A stretch of DNA of 64,000 bases from the NCBI GenBank assembly GCA_050247135.1, contig JBFWUT010000013.1:1-64000 (forward strand), read 5' to 3'. The notes under the pieces are model-generated. The model was not told where the DNA came from. It ran no database searches and saw nothing but the letters and a program-made list of their open reading frames with translations. How positions within the stretch are numbered: position 1 is the first letter of the stretch; each line of letters begins with the position of its first letter. The DNA is from Berkiella sp050247135. GTDB taxonomy: Bacteria > Pseudomonadota > Gammaproteobacteria > Berkiellales > Berkiellaceae. Made by a program: the position numbers and the translations under genes. Positions 56,023 to 64,000 of the stretch are shown here, piece by piece.

Positions 56023-56470
56023 AGTTACCTTATGCGATGTCAAACCACTACTACCCTTAATTTCTCAATTGGGCTACCCTATTTCTGAAGAACAATTAAT
56101 CGCTCGCCTAGCGCTATATCAGGGTTACAATGATGCTGCGTGGGTTGCCATGCTAGACGATAAAATGATTGGCGCAGTTGCTGTGCATATTTATGATCTG
56201 TTTCATTGTACTGAGCGCTATGCCAAAATTATTAGCTTAGTGGTTGATAAGCCCTATCGACGAATGGGTATTGGTAAGCAATTATTAAGCTATGCTGAGC
56301 GCTTTGCCATCGAAAAAGACTGCGGCGTATTAGAACTCACCAGCAGCCTCAAGCGATTAAAATATGGCTCACATGATTTTTACGATAAACGTGGCTATAA
56401 AAACGACGGTGAATTTGAATCACGGTATTTCAGAAAATTTTTAAAGCCCAAAGAAGGACCGCACGTTTAA
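56003..56470 (+). CDS. GNAT family N-acetyltransferase
   Basis: Acetyl-CoA-dependent acetyltransferase of 155 residues. The core fold shows IRKVTLCDVKPLLPLISQLG, KIISLVVDKPYRRMGIGKQLL (acetyl-CoA binding R-R-x-G-I-G) and CGVLELTSSLKRLKYGSHDFYDKRGY. The start lies within the end of the SGNH gene, so they are coupled. The substrate is unknown; a sugar amine of the same glycan is a context-based guess. Confidence 0.87.
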   Translation: MKIKIRKVTLCDVKPLLPLISQLGYPISEEQLIARLALYQGYNDAAWVAMLDDKMIGAVAVHIYDLFHCTERYAKIISLVVDKPYRRMGIGKQLLSYAERFAIEKDCGVLELTSSLKRLKYGSHDFYDKRGYKNDGEFESRYFRKFLKPKEGPHV

Positions 56471-56471
56471 T

Positions 56472-56867
56472 ATGATAAGCTTCGTGACGAATAGTTTGAG
56501 AACAGCAAGAAATGGTATCGCATCGGCTAGCAACCGCCTATATCACCGTTTGCAAAATGTTTTGCGATTTATCATTGATTCTATCATCGATGGTTTTCAA
56601 ACCGGACAACATTATTTGCAGGATAGCGCCAGTAACGCCTGGCGGGGCATCACTGGAAGCCGACTTGCCAACAGCCTATCAAACCACATCCCAGACCGTG
56701 TGCAGAATGCACCGCATTTTGTTGTCACCCAAGCGGCACGCCCTGTCAATTGGCTATGGACTCATGCCCAACAAGCGAGTGCCCCCTTTCGACCTGCTCC
56801 TTACATGTCGCCAATCCCTGATAGTGTGCCAACGCCTGCAACACAAAGACCCAACCCAGCAGGCTAA
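56472..56867 (+). CDS. Hypothetical protein
   Basis: A 131-residue frame begins two bases after the GNAT stop, arguing for translation coupling. It contains helical, basic segments (TARNGIASASNRLYHRLQNV; FQTGQHYLQDSASNAWRGI) and a Pro/Ala-rich end. No homology recognised and no ribosome site stands out. A competing frame at 56512-56922 covers the same bases; this one is preferred for its position. Existence is uncertain. Confidence 0.4.
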   Translation: MISFVTNSLRTARNGIASASNRLYHRLQNVLRFIIDSIIDGFQTGQHYLQDSASNAWRGITGSRLANSLSNHIPDRVQNAPHFVVTQAARPVNWLWTHAQQASAPFRPAPYMSPIPDSVPTPATQRPNPAG

Positions 56868-57034
56868 TTTGCCTAGGCCCAGTACGCCACTGGTTACCAC
56901 ATCATCATTTATAAGCTATTGATTCTCCTATCTAACGCTCTGAACGTTAGCAAATCAGACAAGTGAGCATACATCAGTCAAATGCGCTTTTGGGTGTCCT
57001 ATTTCCTGTGCAAGTATTTTAAGCCAATAATTTC

Positions 57035-57077
57035 ATACCCCATAGGGTATATTTTCGATTTTATACCTGTGGGGTAT
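57035..57077 (+). promoter_or_regulatory. Twin ATACC/GGTAT palindromes, probable operator of the yiaWV pair
   Basis: Two inverted repeats lie 28 bp centre-to-centre: ATACCCCATAGGGTAT at 57035-57050 and ATACCTGTGGGGTAT at 57063-57077. Both have ATACC/GGTAT arms. They sit 84-126 bp before the DUF3302 start, with a TATACT candidate -10 at 57113-57118 between. Spacing near three helix turns suits cooperative binding of a dimeric regulator. The regulator is not identified. Confidence 0.6.
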
Positions 57078-57160
57078 AACGTGAATATGCAAGTCAGCAA
57101 ACAAACCACCGCTATACTATATAAAGGAGTGAGTGCGATTTATCGAAGGCTAACAAGGAT

Positions 57161-57577
57161 ATGTTGGATTACTTTGCGCTGGGTTTATTATTTTTTGTCG
57201 GCTTTGTGCTGTTTTACGGCATTATTGCTATTCATGATATTCCCTATGAGATGGCCAAAGCCCGCAAACATCCTCAGCAAGATGCCATTCATGTCGCCGG
57301 TTGGATCAGCCTCTTCACCTTGCATGTTATGTGGCCCTTCTTATGGATCTGGGCAACCTTATATCGAGAAGATAGGGGCTGGGGTTTTATCCAAGAACCC
57401 GCCGTTGATCCCAAAGTAGTGCTGCTTGAAAATCAGATCCAGCAATTACAAAATCAACTGAGCCTTTCAAATCAACATCATCAGCAATTTTCACAGCTTA
57501 CAAAACAATTACATGAATTGGAGTCTAAACTTATTTTGCTTGAAAAAGCCAGCACTGACCAAGGCAACAAGGGGTAG
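57161..57577 (+). CDS. yiaW: YiaW-like DUF3302 inner-membrane protein
   Basis: The 138-residue protein has two membrane helices (LDYFALGLLFFVGFVLFYGI and WISLFTLHVMWPFLWIWATL) around the conserved IHDIPYEMAKARKHPQQDAIHVAGW loop, then a Gln-rich coiled coil (about 85-135). This loop is the DUF3302 hallmark; the E. coli pair yiaWV has the same order. AAGGAT precedes the ATG. Followed 7 bp later by the membrane-fusion gene. Confidence 0.88.
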   Translation: MLDYFALGLLFFVGFVLFYGIIAIHDIPYEMAKARKHPQQDAIHVAGWISLFTLHVMWPFLWIWATLYREDRGWGFIQEPAVDPKVVLLENQIQQLQNQLSLSNQHHQQFSQLTKQLHELESKLILLEKASTDQGNKG

Positions 57578-57583
57578 AGCAAT

Positions 57584-58543
57584 ATGGATTTACTACTTAT
57601 CCTCACTTACACCGCTCTTTGTGTGGCCATTTTTAAGCTATTTCGTATTCCCTTAACCAAGTGGACTGTTCCCACAGCGGTACTTGGCGGCATTCTACTG
57701 ATAGGCGCGCTCTTAGCCTTAATGAATTATAACCATCCCTATTCAGAAATGAGCCGAGAATATTTTGTGACCACCCAAGTGGTACCTACCGTGACAGGCC
57801 GCGTTATTGATGTACCGGTCAAAGCAAATGTTCCTCTTAAAAAAGGCGATATTTTATTTCAAATTGATCCACAACCTTTCAAGAATCGCCTGGCATCATT
57901 AGAAGCCCAATTGATTTCTGCACAAAGCGATTTAAAAAGAGCCAATGAACTGGTGGCAAAAAATGCTTTACCTATAAGAGATCGCGACTTAGCCCAGGCT
58001 AAATTTGATCAACTCACCGCAGAAAAAGCCAACGCAGTTTATGATTTAGAACAAACCACTGTCAGAGCAGCGATGGATGGCTATGTAACACAAATCATTG
58101 TCCGCCCTGGAATGATGGCAACCTCTATTCCTTTGCGGCCCTTAATGATTTTTGTTCACAAGGAAAAACAATATTTTGTTGGCTGGTTCAGACAAAATAG
58201 TTTATTACGTCTCACTGTTGATGATGAGGCTGAAGTGATTTTCGATGCTGTACCGGGTGTGATATTTAAAGCAAAAGTGAGTCAGGTGCTTTCTGTTCTC
58301 GCAGAAGGACAAACCACTGCGACAGGTGATTTAATCCAAGCACAAAATTTTCATCAACCCGGTCGCGTTCCGGTGATGATTGAAATACATGATCCCAAAT
58401 TTAGTCAGTATGAAAATATGATTCCAGGTGGCGCCGCCGGGCAATCCGCCGTATATAGCAAACATTTTCATCATGTGGCTATCATGCGTAAAATTTTACT
58501 GCGAATGGCTTCTTGGATGAATTATCTATTTCCCTTTCATTAG
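57584..58543 (+). CDS. yiaV: HlyD-type membrane fusion protein (YiaV-like)
   Basis: Periplasmic adaptor for an efflux or export system. The 319-residue protein has two N-terminal membrane helices (LLLILTYTALCVAIFKLFR and TAVLGGILLIGALLALM), a lipoyl half-motif TVTGRVIDVPVKANVPLKKGDILFQID split over two parts, a coiled-coil hairpin (about 100-145, LEAQLISAQSDLKRANELV), and the second half VRAAMDGYVTQIIVRPGM. It is slightly shorter than E. coli YiaV. Its stop overlaps the convergent membrane gene by 4 bp. No partner pump is visible here. Confidence 0.85.
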   Translation: MDLLLILTYTALCVAIFKLFRIPLTKWTVPTAVLGGILLIGALLALMNYNHPYSEMSREYFVTTQVVPTVTGRVIDVPVKANVPLKKGDILFQIDPQPFKNRLASLEAQLISAQSDLKRANELVAKNALPIRDRDLAQAKFDQLTAEKANAVYDLEQTTVRAAMDGYVTQIIVRPGMMATSIPLRPLMIFVHKEKQYFVGWFRQNSLLRLTVDDEAEVIFDAVPGVIFKAKVSQVLSVLAEGQTTATGDLIQAQNFHQPGRVPVMIEIHDPKFSQYENMIPGGAAGQSAVYSKHFHHVAIMRKILLRMASWMNYLFPFH

Positions 58544-59655
58544 TGATTTTCTAGCACGTGAAGCGACAATGAGCGTCGCTCTTTAAACATCATCACGGCT
58601 AAGATCACGGCGAACGCTACCATCATCATGAAACGGTTCGGGATCCCCCAGGTGATATACATTGCGCCAGCATAGGCAAGGAGCAGCCATTCTTGCTTTT
58701 GAGTCCATTGATATTTGGCACTCACCCATCCTGCGATAAGATATAAACAGATGATCCCTTGCAAACTTAAGCGTGTTAAATTATTGCCTGTCATGTGGTA
58801 TGCCAATAGCGGCTGACCTGCGGTAATGGCAATATAAAGGGTCATGTGCCAATAACGCCATAAGGCTTGAATCATGGGCTTGGCTAATAGTACTAGCAAG
58901 GGCAACAAGGGGATAAACAACTCGAGTATTTTAGAATCAGTAAGCACAAACCATAGATGTGATGGTGTAAAATAGCCCTCTGGTGGCTGAAGCAGTGCAC
59001 TGAAAGTCGATGTCGCATGATAATAACTTTGCAACATCCCATAGCAAACTGCCAAAGTTCCGGCATAAAGTAACTGTCGAGTCTGTTTAGACTGCACGTA
59101 ACAATATAGTAGCGAGCACTCACCCAAAATAAATAGGTTTTGCCTTACTAAAATACCAACCAAGGATAATAATAATAATGTCTTAGTTCGTTGAAGCATG
59201 GAACAGTAAACCATGAAGACGATCAAGGGATAAGTCCACATGTCACAGGATTGATAAACCAATTTTAAAGGCATGATAATAATAGGATGGGCAGCTAGGC
59301 AAAGTAACGTAAAACTTAAGGCCAGGATTGGCTTCAGGTTGACCCTTCGCAAAAACCAAAAAGTTATCATGCCAAAAGCCATGTATCCGGTCACTGATAA
59401 CAAACGAAAAGCCAGTTCAAGCGGTAATCCGAATCTTTCAAGCATTCCTGCAATCAGTGATGGCAATACCCGCATGGCGTGATGTCCGGCAACATCAGGA
59501 GTATAAAAAATAGACTCGGCCATCGCGATATAGGAGTTACAATCAAAATCCGCTGGACAGGGTCTCGTTCGACAGAAAATACCCCTTAGTAAGGTTATCA
59601 GTAGAATGGCTCCGTAACAGACTTTATTTGATAACTTATTTGATAGCCACTGCAT
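58540..59655 (-). CDS. Polytopic membrane protein, GT-C-like
   Basis: The 371-residue protein has about nine hydrophobic segments and an early extracytoplasmic loop with RTRPCPADFDCNSYIAMAE and HHAMRVLPSLIAGMLERFG, reminiscent of integral-membrane GT-C glycosyltransferases acting on polyprenyl-linked sugars. No exact family recognised. Its start overlaps the methyltransferase stop by 20 bp, so it is last of a four-gene minus-strand operon with that methyltransferase, FkbM and GT2. Confidence 0.65.
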   Translation of the reverse strand: MQWLSNKLSNKVCYGAILLITLLRGIFCRTRPCPADFDCNSYIAMAESIFYTPDVAGHHAMRVLPSLIAGMLERFGLPLELAFRLLSVTGYMAFGMITFWFLRRVNLKPILALSFTLLCLAAHPIIIMPLKLVYQSCDMWTYPLIVFMVYCSMLQRTKTLLLLSLVGILVRQNLFILGECSLLYCYVQSKQTRQLLYAGTLAVCYGMLQSYYHATSTFSALLQPPEGYFTPSHLWFVLTDSKILELFIPLLPLLVLLAKPMIQALWRYWHMTLYIAITAGQPLLAYHMTGNNLTRLSLQGIICLYLIAGWVSAKYQWTQKQEWLLLAYAGAMYITWGIPNRFMMMVAFAVILAVMMFKERRSLSLHVLENH

Positions 59656-60196
59656 GCAAATTCATACCCATTTGAAAGCGTTTTACCGTAAATTGAGTAA
59701 AGCCTACTTTTTGTAAATAACGCTCTAATAATTTTTTGGAAAAATAAATTTTATGATCACGAATTTCTGCTTCGTTGATCCATTTTAACTTATAAGCTAA
59801 TAATTCTAATACCGGCTTAGCTGCTGTGCTCGGCGTGGTTAACACCAACACACCGCCCTGGCGCAGCACGCGGTAAATTTCATGCAGATTGAACAAGGGT
59901 TGCTCTAAATGCTCGATATTTGCTAATGAGCTAATAAAATCTACGGAACCAGAAGGGATTGGCAGCTCTTTATTTAAATCTGCTGCGATAATCCGCTGAT
60001 CACTTTTAACATCTATCCCATACGCTTCATATCCTTGCTCATTCAGCATCGAGACTAATGAGCCTGAGCCACAACCTAAATCAAAGCATTGTTTAATATG
60101 GCTGAATTGCTTTAACGTTTTGAAAACCCGACTATAACGGTATTGCGTTAAGAATTTATCAAATGCTTGGGTGGGGGTAAAATATTCACTGCGCAT
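59636..60196 (-). CDS. Class I SAM-dependent methyltransferase
   Basis: The 186-residue protein has motif I CFDLGCGSGSLVSML near residue 40, YEAYGIDVKSDQRII, and the SVDFISSLANIEHLEQP and VLRQGGVLVLTTPS region. Likely a sugar or lipid methyltransferase of the glycan region. Lies 9 bp after the FkbM gene. Confidence 0.88.
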   Translation of the reverse strand: MRSEYFTPTQAFDKFLTQYRYSRVFKTLKQFSHIKQCFDLGCGSGSLVSMLNEQGYEAYGIDVKSDQRIIAADLNKELPIPSGSVDFISSLANIEHLEQPLFNLHEIYRVLRQGGVLVLTTPSTAAKPVLELLAYKLKWINEAEIRDHKIYFSKKLLERYLQKVGFTQFTVKRFQMGMNLHAVAIK

Positions 60197-60205
60197 ATGC
60201 GATCC

Positions 60206-60976
60206 TTAGCGGTAAGCTAACAAATTATGTTTGCTGATCATTTTCATTTTAAAGCCTAAATTTTCTAGCCATCGTTGGATTAACTGATGCTCACTAGAAA
60301 AGGTTTCTAGTATAATTGCTTTAATATTGTAATGGGTTAAGAAATGCGTTGCCCCTTGCAATACTTGATGCTCGTATCCTTCCACATCAATTTTTAATAA
60401 AAAATTAGTTTCTGCAGAAAAATGGTTTTTTTGAATGAATTCATCTAACGTTACACAGGGGACTTCTATGGCGTGTTGATTTTTCTGTACAATGGTATTT
60501 AACGGATCGCCATCACTTAAATTACTAAAATACAAAGGCTCATTACTATTACTAACAGCTTTCGTAATAACTTGATTTTCAGGTACTCCATTGAGTAGAA
60601 AATTCATTTTACATAAGGTTGCGGTATGAGGATGTGCTTCAAAGGCATAAAGCTGTTTCACCTTATCTAGCAACAAAATACTGTAAGCCCCTATGTTGGC
60701 ACCAATATCTAAAAAAACCGAATTCTTATCTGCAAGATTGCGCAATTCAGCGACTTCCAATTGATCAGGGTGGTTCGCATAAACAAATCCTGAACAAATC
60801 CGGTTATTCGGGTAAAGAAAGATCTTCGTTCCATTAAATAGTTTTTTGCTAATAATCGTTTTGCAAAGACGTTTGTAGCCTTGGTATAAACATGCCAGCA
60901 TCAATCGATAGGGAACCAAGATAGGTGGGTTATTTTGCACGATATAGTCAAAAATATGTAAGATCTGTTTCATCAA
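60206..60976 (-). CDS. FkbM family methyltransferase
   Basis: O-methyltransferase of 256 residues. The Rossmann core shows SVFLDIGANIGAYSILLL, QLYAFEAHPHTATLCKMN, and FLLKIDVEGYEHQVLQGA, the hallmark sequence of the FkbM family. Such enzymes methylate sugar hydroxyls in surface polysaccharides. It overlaps the GT2 gene upstream by 4 bp. Confidence 0.92.
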   Translation of the reverse strand: MMKQILHIFDYIVQNNPPILVPYRLMLACLYQGYKRLCKTIISKKLFNGTKIFLYPNNRICSGFVYANHPDQLEVAELRNLADKNSVFLDIGANIGAYSILLLDKVKQLYAFEAHPHTATLCKMNFLLNGVPENQVITKAVSNSNEPLYFSNLSDGDPLNTIVQKNQHAIEVPCVTLDEFIQKNHFSAETNFLLKIDVEGYEHQVLQGATHFLTHYNIKAIILETFSSEHQLIQRWLENLGFKMKMISKHNLLAYR

Positions 60977-61740
60977 TAGGCCATTTTTAGCATTTTATCT
61001 TTGAGGATGTATTTTGTTCGAGTAAAAGCATCAATTGCTTTGAGAGTCATTGTGTTTGCTACGTGATGCTTCAGCTTAATGCGGTGGTACTCATCAAATA
61101 TCTCCATCATTCGATTCGTCCCAATCCCGCCTGCACGCCAACGAGATATCAAAATATCTTTAATAATGGTTTTAGGGAAATGCCGATACGCTCTAAGCAA
61201 CAACTCATAGTCCATGGCAAAACGCACATCGGTATCAAAACCACCATATTGATCAAAAAAAGTACGATGCGTAAATAATGCTTGATGAGGCAAAGACATT
61301 TTAAATAGTAACGACTTTTTATCAAACGGCACAACTCGCTTGGGCGCTACCCAAATGGGAGTTATGCCGTCTTCTTTAACCCGCACGACTTTGCCACAAA
61401 CAAGCTGAAAGCTCGGATCAAGATCTTTAAATAAGTGCTGGATACAATCAGGATGGTAGAGCGTATCTCCCGCTCCCTGGAAATTAATATACTCATGTGT
61501 TGCCAGTTTCAAGCCTTTGTTAAAGGCATCGGAAATTCCCTTATCAGGCTCAGAAATTGAATGTTGAATAATATCGTGATTTTCATCAATGACGCTAAGT
61601 GTGCCATCAGTCGAGCCACCATCGATCACAATAATTTCTACAGATCGATAGCGTTGCTGCCTGATGCTTGCTAAAGTTTGTCTTAAATGCTCTTTGGCAT
61701 TCTTAACTGCTATGATAATAGAGATTGAGGGTTGAAACAT
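60973..61740 (-). CDS. Family 2 glycosyltransferase
   Basis: The 255-residue GT-A protein has SISIIIAVKNAKEHLRQTLA, EIIVIDGGSTDGTLSVID, EPDKGISDAFNKGLKLA and YINFQGAGDTLYHPDC. It is similar in wording to the glycosyltransferase at 48.4 kb, so the two may be related by duplication. Its start codon overlaps that of gtrA on the opposite strand within the tetramer CATG at 61738-61741; no good ribosome site is seen. Confidence 0.87.
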   Translation of the reverse strand: MFQPSISIIIAVKNAKEHLRQTLASIRQQRYRSVEIIVIDGGSTDGTLSVIDENHDIIQHSISEPDKGISDAFNKGLKLATHEYINFQGAGDTLYHPDCIQHLFKDLDPSFQLVCGKVVRVKEDGITPIWVAPKRVVPFDKKSLLFKMSLPHQALFTHRTFFDQYGGFDTDVRFAMDYELLLRAYRHFPKTIIKDILISRWRAGGIGTNRMMEIFDEYHRIKLKHHVANTMTLKAIDAFTRTKYILKDKMLKMAY

Positions 61741-62146
61741 GTTACAGTTTATCTTACAACTAATCCGCGATCCGAAGCTTTATCGCTATATTCTCGCGGG
61801 GGGGTCCTGTGCCGTGTTGGACATTAGCTTATTCTTAATGCTTCGCCAACATTTTGAGTATCACTACCTCATTCTTGCCACGTTTAGTTTTGTGATTGCG
61901 ACTCTTGCTAATTTTATCTTATGCAACCACTTTGTTTTTCAATTCAAACAAAGCCACTCTTCACAAAGACGTTTTATGTTAACTTATTTAGTCAGTGGTA
62001 TTGGGCTTTGCATTCACCATTCATTTCTATTTGTTACTTTTGAATGCCTGGCACTGCCCATCATTATCAGCAAAATCATTGCTATGGGCTGTGCTTTTGG
62101 TTGGAATTTTTTATCCCGCAAGTACCTCGTCTTTAAGCCTGCTTGA
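61739..62146 (+). CDS. GtrA family membrane protein
   Basis: The 135-residue protein has four membrane helices (IRDPKLYRYILAGGSCAVLD; YLILATFSFVIATLANFIL; YLVSGIGLCIHHSFLFVTF; IISKIIAMGCAFGWNFLSRK) and the ending NFLSRKYLVF of the GtrA/DPMS-type family. These proteins flip or support undecaprenyl-linked sugars in lipopolysaccharide and O-antigen modification. GAGGG precedes the ATG. Its C-terminus overlaps the convergent ugd gene by 36 bp. Confidence 0.9.
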   Translation: MLQFILQLIRDPKLYRYILAGGSCAVLDISLFLMLRQHFEYHYLILATFSFVIATLANFILCNHFVFQFKQSHSSQRRFMLTYLVSGIGLCIHHSFLFVTFECLALPIIISKIIAMGCAFGWNFLSRKYLVFKPA

Positions 62147-63493
62147 CACCAAAAATGGCCCGCGAGCGACATTGGTACGACCAATCCCGTAATAAGTGAT
62201 ACCAAGCTCTTTGAGCAATATGGGATCATAGATATTTCTACCATCAAAAATAACGGGAGTGACTAATTGTTCTTTAATTGCATAAAAATCAGGACAGCGG
62301 AACACACGCCATTCTGTTAAGACTATTAAACCATGTGCGCCGACTAAGGCTTCTTCTGCGCCTGTACAATAGGTTAAATCTGCTCGATCGCCAAAGATTT
62401 TTTGAGCTTCAATCATTGCTTTAGGATCGTATACCTTTACTTTTGCTCCGGCTTTAAAGAGCTCTCTTAACATTGTTAAGCTTGGCGCATCACGCATGTC
62501 GTCTGTTTCTGGTTTAAAGGATAGTCCCCAAACAGCAAAAACTTTACCTTCGAGTTGCCCATTAAAGTGTGTAGCAATTTTCTCAAACAAGCGCATTTTT
62601 TGCTCATCATTCACTCTTTCAACGGCTTGAACGACTTCCGCTTTACTCTCGAATTCTTCAGCAGTATGAATGAGCGCTTGGATGTCTTTACCAAAGCAAG
62701 AACCACCATAGCCACATCCTGCATACGTGAAGTGATAACCGATTCTAGGATCAGCGCCAATTCCAATACGCACCTTTTCAATATCAGCCCCGACTTTCTC
62801 CGCTAAATTAGCCATTTCATTCATAAAACTAATTTTAGTTGCTAGCATAGCGTTAGCGGCATATTTGGTGAGCTCAGCTGAACGGGTATCCATCACCATT
62901 AAACGATTATTATCGCGATTAAAGGGCTCATATAGCTTTCTGAGTGCATTGGCAGCTGCCTGGTTGTCAACACCCAGTACAATACGATCCGGCTTACGAA
63001 AATCAGATAAGGCTGCGCCTTCTTTTAAAAATTCTGGATTGGATACGACATCGAACGGTATTTCTTTTTTGCGCGAATGCAATGCCTTACGAATGGTTTC
63101 TCGCACCTTGTCAGCGGTACCAATTGGGACGGTGGATTTGTTAATAATAATGGTATGGCGTTGCATATGCTCGCCAATAGCCCCTGCGACAGCAAGCACA
63201 TATTTTAGATCGGCTTTGCCATTTGCATCGGGCGGAGTACCCACTGCTATAAATTGACAATCACCATGTTTCACTGCCATCGCTGCATCAGTAGTAAATT
63301 GTAGGCGCTTGGACTTTAATGTACTAATCACGACTTCTTGAAGGCCTGGTTCATAGATTGGGATCACACCTTGCTGTAAGCGGCTGATTTTATCCTTATC
63401 GACATCCATGCACACAACTTCATTGCCTACTTCTGCGAAGCAAGCTGCCAACACTAGGCCAACATATCCTGAACCATATACCGTTACTTTCAT
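62111..63493 (-). CDS. ugd: UDP-glucose 6-dehydrogenase
   Basis: Oxidises UDP-glucose to UDP-glucuronate with two NAD+. The 460-residue protein has the Rossmann motif GSGYVGLVLAACFAEVGN, NKSTVPIGTADKVRE, SNPEFLKEGAALSDF, and the catalytic Cys in YGGSCFGKDIQALI near residue 260. FKPETDDMRDAPSL is the conserved C-terminal NAD-binding element. It sits divergently from the decarboxylase with 272 bp between and would feed it. Confidence 0.96.
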   Translation of the reverse strand: MKVTVYGSGYVGLVLAACFAEVGNEVVCMDVDKDKISRLQQGVIPIYEPGLQEVVISTLKSKRLQFTTDAAMAVKHGDCQFIAVGTPPDANGKADLKYVLAVAGAIGEHMQRHTIIINKSTVPIGTADKVRETIRKALHSRKKEIPFDVVSNPEFLKEGAALSDFRKPDRIVLGVDNQAAANALRKLYEPFNRDNNRLMVMDTRSAELTKYAANAMLATKISFMNEMANLAEKVGADIEKVRIGIGADPRIGYHFTYAGCGYGGSCFGKDIQALIHTAEEFESKAEVVQAVERVNDEQKMRLFEKIATHFNGQLEGKVFAVWGLSFKPETDDMRDAPSLTMLRELFKAGAKVKVYDPKAMIEAQKIFGDRADLTYCTGAEEALVGAHGLIVLTEWRVFRCPDFYAIKEQLVTPVIFDGRNIYDPILLKELGITYYGIGRTNVARGPFLVSSRLKDEVLAG

Positions 63494-63558
63494 GTTATTT
63501 AGATAACCGTTTATTGGAATTGAAAAAACATGAGGGCAACAATAATCCGCCTTCGCTT

Positions 63559-63639
63559 GCGTTGCAAGCTACGACACGATTAATCCGGCAGATCGTTACA
63601 ACAATCTACTTTGTAAGGCCACTATCCGCGTTGCAAGCT
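63559..63639 (+). repeat. 12-bp direct repeats between ugd and the decarboxylase gene
   Basis: GCGTTGCAAGCT occurs at 63559-63570 and 63628-63639. The intergenic stretch 63494-63765 otherwise shows no gene, tRNA or strong promoter that I can identify. Confidence 0.5.
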
Positions 63640-63765
63640 CATGCTTGGCATCGCATGCAAAGTACGACAGCTACCCTCAGATTCTGCGGGACTTCATAAC
63701 ATGGAATATAGCGGACCGCCATGCTAGACTTTTGCCCTTTCAAGGAAACAATTGGAACAGAAGTT

Positions 63766-64000
63766 ATGAGACACACAAACCGAGTTTTAGTGACCGGCGG
63801 CGCCGGCTTTTTAGGTTCTCACCTATGTAAGCGTTTGCTAGAACAAGGCAAAGAAGTTGTGTGCTTAGATAATTTTTATACCGGCACCAAAGAAAATATT
63901 CAGCCACTCACCTCGAATCCCCATTTCGAAGTATTGCGCCATGATATTTGTGAACCCATCTCCATAGAAGTGGATGCGATTTATCATTTAGCCTGTCCTG
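63766..64000 (+). CDS. UDP-glucuronate decarboxylase-like SDR (5' part)
   Basis: The visible 78 codons begin RVLVTGGAGFLGSHLC (NAD-binding), continue CLDNFYTGTKENI, then HFEVLRHDICEPISIEVD and IYHLACP. The NFYTGxKxNI and LRHDI-x-P-x-x-x-E-V-D wording is typical of UDP-xylose synthases. It would convert UDP-glucuronate from Ugd to UDP-xylose. The gene is cut by the window end; UDP-glucuronate epimerase is a less likely alternative. Confidence 0.82.
   Translation, partial: MRHTNRVLVTGGAGFLGSHLCKRLLEQGKEVVCLDNFYTGTKENIQPLTSNPHFEVLRHDICEPISIEVDAIYHLACP

Noticed and set aside
56982..57419. Frame overlapping the DUF3302 gene
   Set aside because: It spans the promoter palindromes and overlaps a clear family member in another frame.
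63494..63765. tRNA or small RNA in the gap between ugd and the decarboxylase
   Set aside because: No cloverleaf or strong hairpin was seen; only a 12-bp direct repeat.

Overview
The window looks like a chromosomal segment of an intracellular-type gammaproteobacterium, most likely in the order Legionellales (Legionella/Coxiella/Berkiella relatives). This rests on recognisable housekeeping families, on the csrA-lysC-alaS-recX-recA block next to mutS (an order I recall from Coxiella and Legionella), and on several genes resembling host-interaction proteins. The species cannot be fixed from this sequence alone. No tRNA, rRNA or CRISPR array was seen.

Layout. (1) 1-8.6 kb: conserved core, csrA (partial), lysC, alaS, recX and recA on the minus strand, mutS on the plus strand. 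(2) 8.6-18.8 kb: a DUF945-like periplasmic protein, FadE acyl-CoA dehydrogenase, a TIGR03503-like envelope protein with a hexapeptide minisatellite, the minCDE division-site operon, and FadD acyl-CoA ligase. (3) 18.9-32.4 kb: the accessory region. It holds a 59-residue peptide with a bacteriocin-type leader behind a near-consensus promoter, a 610-residue coiled-coil protein, a small membrane protein, an 800-residue protein with an apparent circularly permuted papain-like (NlpC/P60-LRAT) core, a REP-type transposase flanked by GGACATCC repeats, a 1741-residue autotransporter, and two unknown proteins. (4) 32.5-41.6 kb: a glycine-zipper lipoprotein, a CPA1 antiporter, a small glycosyltransferase, a eukaryotic-like protein kinase, a lysine-catabolism pair (aldehyde dehydrogenase and saccharopine dehydrogenase family), an amino-acid permease and a VUT-like membrane protein. 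(5) 41.6-46.3 kb: the classic ffs-dnaX-ybaB-recR-htpG block. (6) 46.4-64 kb: a large surface-glycan region with glycosyltransferases, an SDR reductase, methyltransferases, a carbamoyltransferase-SxtJ-DUF5989-SGNH-GNAT cassette, a YiaW/YiaV membrane-fusion pair, a polytopic membrane protein, GtrA, UDP-glucose dehydrogenase and the start of a UDP-glucuronate decarboxylase.

How they fit. Ugd and the decarboxylase would supply UDP-glucuronate and UDP-xylose (or a related sugar). The glycosyltransferases and methyl-, carbamoyl- and acetyl-transferases would build and decorate a lipopolysaccharide or capsule-like glycan. FadD and FadE belong to fatty-acid degradation, and the saccharopine dehydrogenase/ALDH pair to amino-acid use, consistent with a bacterium feeding on host nutrients. 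The accessory region and the kinase are the best places to look for undescribed host-directed or competition functions; those roles are inference.
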